From Schoenoplectus triqueter (Eukaryota > Streptophyta > Magnoliopsida > Poales > Cyperaceae): 45,488 bases of DNA. Shown here in pieces: positions 22,069-33,923 of the stretch; position 1 is the first letter of the stretch, and every line of letters begins with the position of its first letter. A model generated the notes under the pieces. The model saw only the letters and a program-made list of their open reading frames with translations. It ran no database searches and was not told the origin of the DNA. The position numbers and the translations under genes are program-made. The DNA lies in NCBI GenBank assembly GCA_964058805.1, contig CAXKVV010000016.1:1-45488 (forward strand). The letters are read 5' to 3'.

Positions 22069-24935
22069 AAATTAAAATATATTTTATATATAATATGAAA
22101 TTTCTAGTTATGGATAATAGGTGATATAAATGATGGTGGATGAATGATTGAATGCTAGTGTTTACACCTGAAAGGTCGAAGGAAGAAATACAAGAGAAAA
22201 AGCTAAGATCAAACCCTATGAGCTGAACCAATACAATCCCTATACTATATGGAATAGTGGCAATGCCAAGCCAGTATTTTGATACAACCAATCATGAGAA
22301 ATCTCAATATGATTTTACTTTCAAGGCTGACCTGGTACCAAAGCTGTGAGCAACCACCTAACCATACTTTAATTTGTGTTAATTACTGATAAATAGTCAG
22401 CTCTTGACTAAATTACCCTCATGTTAAGGGATTGAAAGTCAATTTTACAAGACTGATCAGGTGCCAAAGCTGGGAGCAACCACCTGATCAAGTCTAGATT
22501 TATATTAATTGTTGATAAGTAGTCAGCATTTGATCAAATTAAACCCTAATAAGCATCAGTATTGGTGTTAATTGGGGTGGATTTTCTGCAAGGAGAATTT
22601 ATTTGGCAGAGACACTGAGCTACCACTGATAAAATTGGGATTTATTAAGAAGAAAATAGGGTTTTCTTGATCAAGCAATTTTTAGCACAAGCAAAAAGGG
22701 GTAAAATGGGAATTTAAAAATATAGAGATGATCATCAAGAATTTAGGGAATTTTGGTGAAAATTTCATGATTTTTGGATAAAGGGATCCATTAAAATAAA
22801 TTAGGTAAAGAAAATCAGATCAATCAGAGGGTCAGGATTTGATCAAGGATCTTTAAGGGTACAACTTGGAGCCAAAGGTTTATCTGGGTGTAAATTGGAG
22901 ATGCCAAACAAAAAGGAATCAATTTTGGCGCTGGGGAGGAAATTGTGAAAAGCAAAATATTGCATGCACTCGGTTTATTATAGTTGAGTCTCATTAAACC
23001 CGACGTGTGGGGCCGGATCACACATACCGAGTCCACCAAGCTGCGCTACCCCTTTCCCTTTTATTTCTGTTGCTGCAACTGGGCCCCACAAAGACAGAGG
23101 CACAGCCCCTTCTTCCCAGCTGTTGTTGCTCCATGGCTGATCCGAGTTATTCAACAAAATTCAACCGAAAATGGAAAATAGATCAAACGGTATCGAAAAA
23201 TTGCAAATGATATACCGTTGGAAAGTTCTAACCAAGGAGAGTTCATTAAAATAATTTATTTTGAAGATAGTGCATTGTATATCACTCACAGTCAAGGGAA
23301 AATGAATCGAGTGTAAAATTCAATTGAGTGATTTGGAAACCAATTAGACAAATTGGCGGTTGGGATAGCATTGTGTGGGTCCCACGATGCGGTTGAGACA
23401 GTTGCTGGCACAAATTGACTCCCTTTATGTATGATTTTCATAATGGGATTGGTGTACCGAATTGAGCACCAGTAAAATAGGCCAGTTTACTTGGTGTTTG
23501 AAGAAATGGGAGCAAGGAAGAGCTGAGTTGTGATCGCAATGCCACGTTGGCAATCCGGATGATCAATTTAATTGCAAAGAAATGCAAATTGAATTAATCC
23601 ACATCGTTGAATCATTGAAAGAAGGGCTAGAATTATGCCATGTCAGCGATCTAGGGGATCAAAGAAACACAATTGGAGTATAATTTAGCCTATATAAACA
23701 TTGGAGCAAAGATGATCAGCCCCCCGGCCCCAAATCCATACTCTTTGTCGGCTAAAATTCAATATACTTCACTTCCCCTTTGACTGATAGATTTCGGTGG
23801 ATATACTTGAGAACTCAGTCACACCCTAGCCCAGATCCAAAGAGAGGGAGAGAGAGGAAGGAATCTAGACAGAAGTTTGAGTAAATCCCTGTGCAAATTC
23901 TTCATCATAGCCAATTGAGGATCGCCATGTGTGTATATGCTATACCCAAGCAAAGAACCCTTTTCAGGCTGATTGATCTCGATCACAGATCTAAGAACTC
24001 AGCAGAATCAACCGAAATCTTAGCCAATTAACTCCAATCCAGTAGCAAAGAGATCAAATTGAAATATTACAAGCCTTATCTGCTACATTAGAATCTTCAG
24101 TTAAGTGATTTTCAATTTATTTTAAGATGTAAATTCTTTATTTTTTTTCTGTTGATAAAGAAATAAAGTTTGTTTCTTTTCAGAATTCTCTTATCATCTT
24201 TTAAATCAAAATTTTTTTTAAACAATCAACTTCTTAATTCCCTTATCTGTCTCTTTATCCATACTTACTCAAGCAAGAAGAAAAATAAAAGAAGGACTAG
24301 CAGTAAGGCCAATCTTTACTTATGGTTGATCACAATTAGGGTACAAACCAGAAATCGGTAAGGGTAATTGTTGTCAGGTTAGAATATACAGTTAATCGGT
24401 ATAAATTGATGCTTAAGCCTTGTGATATAGTAATCAATATCAAAGATCGCAAGAATCGGTGAAGAGTCAGTTCATATTGATATTTAATAAAGCTAGGAAC
24501 CTCTCGGTACCAAGCAGTGAAACGGTACAGGCTCAGCTAATTATCCGCTTCATGGATGCGTTCAACGAAGATATCGCTCTATTCACCTTGCTCTGCCGAC
24601 TCTAATGTCGTTGTCTGATCTCCGATCAACAACTCCGATCATCGGGAAGCCATCGGTGCACGAATATTGAAGGCTATCCGAATGATACAATAGAGAGATA
24701 TCTGGGCACGGGATTTAAAGCAAATGCGTTAATCCTAGAACAATCCAACGGCATCTGTTTAATCAAGTCCAAGAGGAAGATCGCAAAATGCATCTTGTCC
24801 ATTCTTCCTTTTAGTACTAATCTTGAGGATAATCTGATGATGTGGATAAGTTTAAATTTAAATAAAGACATAAGAATAGATCTGGGCCTTTCATCTCGTA
24901 TGAATTAATCTCAGAGTAAATCTAACGGCCCATAT
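22069..24935. other. Distal upstream DNA of GDSL copy 1
   Basis: No gene recognised. A degenerate direct repeat of a GCCAAAGCTGGGAGCAACCA-type word occurs near 22330 and 22455. A few short frames are open, but their products have no domain. The end of the stretch may belong to a dispersed repeat related to 3590-4150. Confidence 0.4.
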
Positions 24936-26139
24936 ACCATTGTACCAAAGCACAACACTAACAAGGCAAGAACAATCATAGCAAGCACAGTACCTCAAGC
25001 AACAGATCACCCAAAACTAAAACAACTATGCAACATAACACAAGCCAGACAAGACAAAAAATTAGGCATCACAACAATCAGGGCAGACGCAACAATATCA
25101 GACAGTCAACACAGATCAGGCAAAAACTAAACCATATACCAGCAAAGAGGCCGAATGACACCAAAATAAGCTGACACCAGTTATTACAACCAAACCAGAT
25201 GACAAACAAGGAAACAGGGACAGCCCTACATCACTGGTACCATTTGGTACCAGTGTACCAAGACAAATTAGTACAAAAATCGACATCCAAGGCAAGCCAC
25301 AACAAGAATTCAAGCAAGCAAAACAGCAACCCAGCACATAGGGCACGAGTCACGCATCACTGGTACCAATCGGTACCAGCGTACCAAGACACAACAAAAC
25401 CCACGACAGGCACAACTACTTAGCAGACAACAAAGACAAGTATCAGCAAACGGTGTATATTAGCACAAAGGCTTAGCTCTCGGCAAGCCCACACGACCAA
25501 GAAAAGGAAAGAGTTTACCGGGTTTGTCAGAGGCAGCGAGAAAGCAAAGGGAAGGGCTCGGGTAAGCTCGACCTGAGGTTGAGCCGATCGCATCGGGGGT
25601 GGGTCTTGTGACAACACCGAAGTCGGTGTAGGCCATATCTGGCCAGAGAGGGAAACACAAGCCTGGAATAGCGGCACCTAAGGTGGCGGGTTAGGAGGCT
25701 GTCGACGAGGCAGGCACCACCAACGCCAGTCACCGGACCGTACAGCTGACCTTGGGTAGTGTCAGAGAAAGTGAGTTGGTTGTGAGAATGGAAGGGGTTC
25801 AGCTTCGGCTACTCACGCGAGAGGGCAGAGGTGGCATTTTGAGGGGATCCTAGGGGGTAAGGGTTAGACTTTCCCGATCGGAAAGGAAGAACCAAGAAAA
25901 GGGGAGAGGAGTGATGGAGGTTCATGGCTGAGGAAAGGGAAATGAAGAAGGGGAAAGGGGGAATCGGGTTTGTCGCCAGCGGGAAATCGGAGAAAAGAAA
26001 AGAAAAAAATGGGAATTAGTCACGGGCAGGGAAAAAGATAGAGAGAGAAGAAAGAAAAAGGAAGAAAAGAAAGAAAAGTAGGAAAAGAAAGGAAGAGAGA
26101 GAAATATTTTGACCTTGGCGTCGGTCCGGATTTTCTGTG
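24936..26139 (-). mobile_element. LTR-like non-coding fragment
   Basis: Joins without a gap to the 469 bp LTR start at 26140-26608 and looks like the rest of a long LTR read on the minus strand: GC-richer, with a purine-rich tract at about 25900-26105 (pyrimidine-rich on the coding strand). It contains two GGTACC palindromes (25232-25255 and 25358-25381). It does not match the body of the other LTR (28428-30615). The outer LTR end was not found; the fragment stops at the duplication boundary. Confidence 0.4.
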
Positions 26140-26608
26140 ATCAAATTCATGCGGCCATTTGCATAACCATCTGATTCTCAGCCTTATTAGTTGATAAATT
26201 TAATAATTTTCATTGATCTCCGAAATTTTAAATTGATAGAAACAATATGTGTAATTGACCAAGGTTGAATTGACAATTGGGTGTCTGATCAGTGTTCGGA
26301 ATAATCGATCAGTCCGTATATATTTCTTACATATAAACTCGGTTCATAAAAACTGAGTTTTCTTAGCTAATTATTAAATAAATAAATTATTATTATTAGT
26401 ATTATTAGTTTCTTTGTCAAATTATTCAATTAATTGATCGGAATGTTTATTTCGTCTACTTTAATCAGAATTTAAATTATCCTACTTTTATTTTCATTAT
26501 CATTATTTTATTTTTGATTTATGAAATTTATTATACATATTTTCCCTCGAAATTTGCTTAACTGTATATTTATATATTTTATTATTTTAAAAGTTACGGG
26601 GTTTCACA
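26140..26608 (-). mobile_element. LTR start segment (469 bp), distal copy
   Basis: Nearly identical to 30616-31084. On the minus strand it begins TGTGAAACCCCGTAAC at 26608, directly after a polypurine tract, so it is the 3' LTR side of a Ty3/gypsy-type element. Confidence 0.8.
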
Positions 26609-26624
26609 TCCAACCCCCCTTAAA
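26609..26624 (-). other. Polypurine tract
   Basis: The minus strand reads TTTTAAGGGGGGTTGGA, immediately followed by the LTR start TGTGAAACC. This is the expected second-strand primer of an LTR retrotransposon. Confidence 0.7.
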
Positions 26625-26813
26625 AAGATGTTTCGTCTGCGAAACGAATTAACCCATAATTTATCCAATTTAAATGAGATTTCTTTGTGAAAGTTTAGTC
26701 ATCATCATCATTTTTTTTTGACATTGTTAGTGTTGGTACCATCCAATTAATTTCAATTTCAATATGATTGGTTTATTATTTATCTCTAAATTTAGATGTA
26801 TTATATATATAGA

Positions 26814-26851
<38 letters not shown>

Positions 26852-28406
26852 TTGGTTATTTATTTATATAACTATTTATATATTTATTTTTGATTATTAG
26901 TTTATGTTACTTATTAGCTTACGTTAAATTATTTTTAATTATCTTCTAAATATCATTATTGCTTAATTAAAATTCCTAGTTTAATATTTCACCCCCACTT
27001 AAAAATTTACTTTGTCCTGAAACGGACGACCTTGGTTGACCAGTTATTCTTATACTCACTTTGTCATAGTTGAATAATTCTTGAATGTATTTATGATTTA
27101 TTCCTTTGATGTTTATATTAATGTCTCATTTATTTCATGCGCCTCATTTTATTTTATTTATTGGTTTTAACTATTTATGGTTAGCTTATCAATTTTAAGC
27201 TCTTTAAATTTTTGATTAATGAATTTAAATTCAAAAATTCTTGCTAAGTCCTTTATGTTGCATTTACTTCAATTTTTGATGCACTATTATAATTATGTCT
27301 TATTTAGATTATCATATCTGAATATTACGGTGGACATTAGCATCTATTTTTTAATTATTTTGATTTAATTATTAATTAATAATATATACATATATATATG
27401 TTTTAAATTATTTACTAAAGATTTAAATTGTATATGAAGCGTATAACGAAAGAACATAACTCAACGGACCATACTAAAACAATTTGATCAGCGTGTTGAA
27501 TAAAATCATGCTGGACATGCGGAAGTGAAGTTTTATAAAAGGGAATTTCCTCAAATTTCACTTAGTTTAGACCTATGATAGTCATATGTATCACTAAAGC
27601 TAAAGATAACGATACAACGTACATCGAACATCAAGGAATGACTCAAATAAGAAGTCGAATATCACGTAGATACAAATCTTTCAGAATCCCGTGTAGTTAA
27701 ATGATAATTTATTTAGATGATTTCCAAACAAGGTTGCATTGTCTAGATGATTCCGCGTGAGTACAATAGAATTTTAATAGTTGAAGAAATTATGTTAAAT
27801 TACAAAAATTAGGTGAGCGAGTTTTCATTTGCTGATGCCTAACGACATATTCGATTTGAGTTAGGAGCGGAAAATGTGGATAGTAAAAGATAAAAGTTCA
27901 GTTATGGGGATTAACTTAAGAGAATCTATACTTGTTAATTATTATCTTCATGCTTCAGTTCAAAATTTTAATTTCTTATTAGCTATATTGCTATTTTAAA
28001 TTATAAATAAAAATGTTATATTATGTATATATATTTATATCATGCTATGTTACTATTTTTCGACATTAAGGTTTTGGAGTTTATTGTCCTTGTCAGAAGT
28101 TTGAGTCGAGGCGGAAATACCAAAAATCTGGGAGAAGTAAATGCAATTTAAGTTTTCAATTTCAATTTATTAACTGCTTGTAAATTTGTTTATTAAGTTT
28201 AAATTTTCTCACATTGGGGTGGTGGGATCCTGCAGGAGCAGCGAAACTACGCAACAGTACGTGTAACACTTGCTCCTGTCATTTCTAGACCTACCCCTTA
28301 CAAATCTATGTCAAGTATATATTATTATTATGTTTATCTATTCAACTTCTTGGGATTTTTTAGATGTTATCCGAGCATGATTTATATGAAATCGGATAAA
28401 AATTCA
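26625..28406 (-). mobile_element. Non-coding internal region of an LTR element
   Basis: About 1.8 kb, AT-rich, between the polypurine tract and the primer-binding site. It holds no gag or pol frame, so the element is non-autonomous or internally deleted. A second CACCCCCACTTAAAAATTTA stretch near 26990 resembles the tract at 26609 and may be a duplicated element end. A (TA)n run lies at about 26815-26850. Confidence 0.6.
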
Positions 28407-28419
28407 TGCTCTGATACCA
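28407..28419 (-). other. Primer-binding site
   Basis: The minus strand reads TGGTATCAGAGCA, complementary to initiator methionine tRNA, eight bases from the LTR edge at 28428. Confidence 0.8.
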
Positions 28420-28427
28420 CCGAAGGA

Positions 28428-31084
28428 TGTCACACCCCAGAATAATTAAAACGAATTAGGGGTGCTTAATCCCGCCACGTACGCATGACAAGACGTGCGT
28501 ACGAAAGGCTAAGTGAATAAAAATAAAGTAAATCCCAGAATAAACAAAACAATAATAATAATACAAAACAAAACAGTCCAGAATATACAGATAAATACAA
28601 CGCCAGACACCGGCGGGGTTAACTCCATCGAAATGGGTAGCAAAATCTCTCAAATAAATCCCAAAGAAAGAAACCAAAAATCCGATGCCCGATAAGTCCT
28701 AATCATCTACCCGCCTCACTGTGCTGATACGACGAAGCACCTCTGATATCACGTAGGACTGCACCTAGCACTCTCATCAAATACTCGATCCCGCTCCTGT
28801 AAACCTGGATCCCACAACCACCGTGGAAACGTGAGTAATTTTTAAATTACTCAGTACGGATTTAGATCCAGCCTTAAGATTTGATCTTCTTTCCTAGACT
28901 GGACCCAAATATCGATACCGAATTTTAAATGTAATGAAATATTTTAATATATGTTAATGCATTATTATTTTATACATATTGGGAACACACCTACATGAGT
29001 GACATGAAATGACAAATAACCCCGAAATAGAAAATCTGTGGAAATAGTAATATAATATAAAATATAAGGTACGAGGATCAAACACCCGAAATAAATATCT
29101 CGATTTATAAATCACCAGATCTATCCCAAGCGGGCGCCACCAGCGTCCCAACTTACGAACTTGGGCCTTGCCTAAGCGGGCGCCACCAGCGACCCAACTT
29201 ACGAATGCCACATAAACGGCAATTCAGGCTCCCGAGACGATAACGCCCTAGGAGAGTGAGCGTGCATGCGCACGTACTCTGGTCTGCTAAATCTGGTAAT
29301 CCACCTTACAAAATAAAAACAAACGGATAAATATGTCTTCAATTGCCATATCGCCAAAAGAGATAACTACTCGTGAATTAATAAATCGAAATCAAATGGG
29401 AGGCTACACTATACCAATCAAGGGTCAGAGGACCGCATCCCGTAAAAATATCCAAGCGAAATATAAACAAATGGGAGCCTACACTGTACCCACTAAGGTC
29501 AGCGGACCGCATCCTGACTTTCTCTGTACCAACTAGGGGCCAAAAGAGAAAGCTCTTCGGATAATATTAGGATCCTAAATAAGCCGGATAAATATAATAA
29601 TATATTATCACTAAGTAGATTCCAGTCTCGAATATGACCGCCCACACTAAACACTAAAGTACACGATATCCTAATCGCTCAAATTTGGACTAAAAATTTA
29701 ATCATATTAAGAATAATAATAAAATATAATAAAGATCAAAAGAAAACACTCTGACACAGCCGAACCCGCCAAATGATGGGATCAGTGGACAACCCGGCAG
29801 GCAAAGACGCGCAATACATATACAGACCGGTGGGTCACACGGGCCTATGGGTCACCGTACGTAACCACAACGATCTGATTATGCAAGGCAACTCCGACTG
29901 AGAATTACCCGGTCCGCCTCTCAGCACTCCCATGCATTTAATGCATGATTAACTACCTAACTTAATTAATAATTAATAGTAGTAATAATATTTTCCTAAT
30001 AAATATAATCTACAACTTGAATTATTTAATTCTATCTGATCCTATCTCAGGACTATTTCTCGAATCCTACTCATATTCTGTCTACGTGCAATATGACATG
30101 ATATGACATGCGAATGCGGGTATGTCTCAATATGCTGGTCAATTTACCGGATGCAAATGACAGGTCAGATTTGGTCTCTAATTAATTTTGGTCAGAAAAA
30201 TACCACAAATTCAGATTTATTTTGAAAACAGATTTATTTTCGGTTTGGGTTCCTAATTTTGAAGAGAGAAAATTAAATCCTAAGAAACCGTACCTGAGAA
30301 ATTTGGTTAGATCGGTAACGTCAAATTGCTAAGTCTCCGGTGGCGCATCACGATCTCGTCAGCCGTCTCATCCTGAGTGTATTCGTTTGTCAGCTCGTCA
30401 AGATATTTTTCGAAAACCTATGAAGTTAAAAATAGATTAAATTGGCGAGTATCCTATTCACATTGAGTCTGGTTTGGTCAAGGTATACCGGACCCTAAAT
30501 TGAAATTATTATTATTTAAGTTCACATTTTAAAATTATATTTATTTTGATTAAATATAATTGATTTATATTTTATTTTGATTGATTAAGCTAACTAATTA
30601 TTATCATTTAATTAAATCAAATTCGTGCGGCCATTTGCATAACCATCTGATTCCCAGCCTTATTAGTTGATAAATTTAATAATTTTCATTGATCTCCGAA
30701 ATTTTAAATTGATAGAAACAATACGTGTAATTGACCAAGGTTGAATTGACAATTGCGTGTCTGATCAGTGTTCGGAATAATCGATCAGTCCGTATATATT
30801 TCTTACATATAAACTCGGTTCATAAAAACTGAGTTTTCTTAGCTAATTAATTAATAAATAAATTATTATTATTAGTATTATTAGTTCCTTTATCAAATTA
30901 TTCAATTAATTGATCGGAATATTTATTTCGTCTACTTTAATCAGAATTTAAATTATCCTACTTTTATTTTCATTATGATTATTTTATTTTTGATTTATGA
31001 AATTTATTATACATATTTTCCCTCAAAATTTGCTTAACTGTATATTTATATATTTTATTATTTTAAAAGTTACGGGGTTTCACA
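28428..31084 (-). mobile_element. 5' LTR, Ty3/gypsy type (2657 bp)
   Basis: Read on the minus strand, it starts TGTGAAACCCCG at 31084 and ends GGGGTGTGACA at 28428 (TG...CA), next to the primer-binding site. Its first 469 bases match 26140-26608, but the remaining 2.2 kb does not match the DNA beyond that segment. Internal direct repeats are at 29128-29160 / 29174-29205 (46 bp period, GGGCGCCACCAGCG) and 29394-29442 / 29469-29515 (75 bp period). The start and length resemble Del/Tekay-type LTRs; that label is tentative. Confidence 0.65.
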
Positions 31085-31330
31085 GTCTTTCTCTTTCCCT
31101 TTCTTTTTTCTTTCTTCAAGACGATATTTGCTCTTTCTCTTTCTCCGTCTCTCAATATTTTTTTTATATATGAAATAGGAGGATGAAGAGTGATAAACCG
31201 TGGGATATAGATTTTTAATTTTTAGTTTTTAGATCGTCGGTTAAGCATGAACCAACAGTTAGATTGAAAAACATAGCAATCCGTGGGATCTAAAAACTGA
31301 AATTCTATTGGTTGATGCAAAAAATTTCTG
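31085..31330. other. Short non-coding stretch
   Basis: A pyrimidine-rich run follows the LTR, then AT-rich DNA. It may be interior sequence of the truncated CACTA element that ends at 31628. Confidence 0.3.
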
Positions 31331-31628
31331 TAGAGCCGGTTTTTATTAAAAAGCGGCTCTAATTCATATTAATTAGAACCAGTTTTTATAAAATCGGTTC
31401 TAAAACAAAAATTTTAGAATCAGTTTTGTTAAACCGGTTTTAATTAAATCAAATAGAACCGGTTATTATAAAACCGATTTTAATAAAAAAACTTGTAACC
31501 GGTTATTATACAAAATCGGTTCTAATAATTTTAATAAAATTTACAAATATGTCGCTGTCACCTTTTAACACCTTTTTTTAAAAAACCAGTTCTAAATAGA
31601 CGGTTCTAAATCATTTTTTCTGGTAGTG
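31331..31628. mobile_element. CACTA element, right end only
   Basis: Ends in TTTTTTCTGGTAGTG at 31628, the reverse complement of the classic CACTA end CACTACCAGAAAA. Many AACCGGTT / AGAACCGG words precede it, the subterminal repeats of this superfamily. ATA (31629-31631) follows; in copy 1 the matching, uninterrupted site also reads ATA (14108-14110). No left end was found. Confidence 0.75.
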
Positions 31629-31837
31629 ATACATTCTATGGATTAAAGACTCAATTCTCATTAAAAAAATATATTAGCTGATATTTAGCTAAATTTGATT
31701 ACTTTAATTCGAATTTTAATCAATTGACAGTCAATAATTTTAATACATAATTATATCACATACATGATCATAAAATTTTTAAAATTAATTAATGATTAGA
31801 TTAATAATCCCAACATCGTTATATCTCCATTTCAATT

Positions 31838-33870
31838 CTAGCTGATAAGGGGAACTCCTGCCATAATAAGAGACTCAGCTATAACTCTGTTCGCCGCCTC
31901 TGAAGGATGGACACTGTCCCAAAACACATAACTTGTTGCATTTGAACATGTACTGACTAACTTGCGCCTGCAGAGCACTGATGTTTTCATAAACGCACCC
32001 GTCCTGCAACAGCCTCGTCTTGCCTCGACAAACCCTATGTAATATATTCATGATTTCATTAGACATTATTCATCTCTTTTTCTTTTTTTATTTCCAGGAC
32101 CTCGTAAAAGTGCAAAACTAAAAATCACAGCAATTGCACTTGCCTTGTTTTGAAGGTGCTGTTACAAGATCATAGATTGGCTGATAGATGTCAAAGACAG
32201 CTATCCTGAGGTCAGGATATTTCTTCGATAAGGCGAGTACAGTGTGGTTTAGCTTTTGATTGAAACCCTTGGCATCTTCATTGAAGCGTGTCACGCATGC
32301 TTTGCTGCCATGACTAAATACTCGAATGACCGCCGGCAAACAACCCAACGGCGCTAGTGAACTTACACCAATTCTCCTGGCCCCCAAACTGTACAGTTCC
32401 TGTAGTATCATAAAACAAAACAAAGGACTTTTGGAAGCGAGATTCTGTTTAATTGTTTTGGAGAAATGTTAAACTCATGATTCATTATCCTATGGAACTC
32501 AATATATACATGCATCATTTTTCCTCTTTTTTTGAATAAAAATGAAAGTCTAAGTTATCCAACTTTTAAATATTCATAAATGATCTCTTATTCAGATTTT
32601 GAACCTGTAATTTTTTGCATAAAGAACATTATCTTTATCACTAAACCAAAGATTATTCCTAGCATCCTTAGCTTTCCATGATGATTCATATATAGTGTTG
32701 CACCACATGGAATTATTTCTTTTTATTAAGTCCAACAAAATGAGATAAATCATGGGTCACTGAAATTGCACTTCAGGAAATACAAACCTTGAGGAATTCT
32801 GATAACTCTTCAGCGAGGAGGTCAGAGAATGCATCAGCAGAATATGATTTGCGGAGTTCAGAGTTGATATAGTAATTCTGCAAAAAATCACCTGTTCCTG
32901 TGCCCAGTACATATAATGCACCTCGAATTATACTGTTTGCCTTGCGGAGACCTACCAACTGTACTATCTTCGACTGGTACTCCTTGAAATACTCCAGTTG
33001 CTCAGTCAACGAGATTGCATGCTGTTCCAATTGAAAATTTTGAGTTTTTACCCAGACAAGTCAAGCATTATACATAGATTGCTAGAATATTTATCTGATT
33101 TTAAGGGTAATTTAGATTATTGTAGAATCAAAAGGATTGCAATTAATTTGTGGACCTTCTAACAGACAGTCCATGTCACCCTGAAAGCCACAAAATATAA
33201 AAAAAAATTATGAAGAAAGCCCCCAACAAATTGTAAATTTGATGATCCTTATCTTTAGTTAATATCCCTCAAACTCCGCTAAACTTTAACCCACTGAAAC
33301 AAACATGCGGTATAATGCATAATTAGTTGATACTTACATATAAGTATGAGGTTTGATCAAAGTATCCGGACCCGGCAGATGCAAAACTAGCTCCGATAAG
33401 AAGATTCTTTCCTGTTGCTTCGGGGCTTAAATAGGGGAGCGGATAGGTTTCAAATCCCAGAGTTTCAGCTACAACCAAAAACGCAAGAAAGAAAGAAAGA
33501 AAATTGCATGAAGGACATTTACTTTCTCCAACTACTTTTGCCTCAAAAGTTGTCTGTAAGTACAAAATCTGCACTACGTTCTATCACGCTTTCCATGAAA
33601 ACAATATCATTTTGTTTCCGATAAGGGTACTAAAAGTTTATCATTACTTCTTTTTGGTCATTTTTATGCTCTATACATCGTCTTTAAGAGTAGATTCGGA
33701 CCTAAGAGACTTATAAGAGAGTAAGTAAAGATCAGATATAATAAAGATGTTTTAAAGAATCAAATTTAAAAGATTTAATTTTTAAGAAGTGAATCTGACT
33801 CTTGAGAAGTTTAGTCATTATCAAGTCTTTTGAATTCTAAAGTCGGATAAGGGTAAGAGTTGGATAATAG

Positions 33871-33923
<53 letters not shown>

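Larger units (their letters stand above)
14108..24935. repeat. Segmental duplication, copy 1
   Basis: Near-identical in the same orientation to 31629-43435. Coordinates map with an offset of 17522 up to about 16.1 kb and 18500 after about 18 kb; the change comes from insertions in the GDSL intron. On the left, homology starts at ATACATTCTATGG; on the right it stops after AACGGCCCATAT. The block holds one complete GDSL gene and more than 5 kb of its upstream DNA. Confidence 0.95.

Noticed and set aside
25116..25733. Overlapping frames of 65-85 codons
   Set aside because: GC-richer LTR-like DNA keeps frames open; the products have no domain and several frames overlap.
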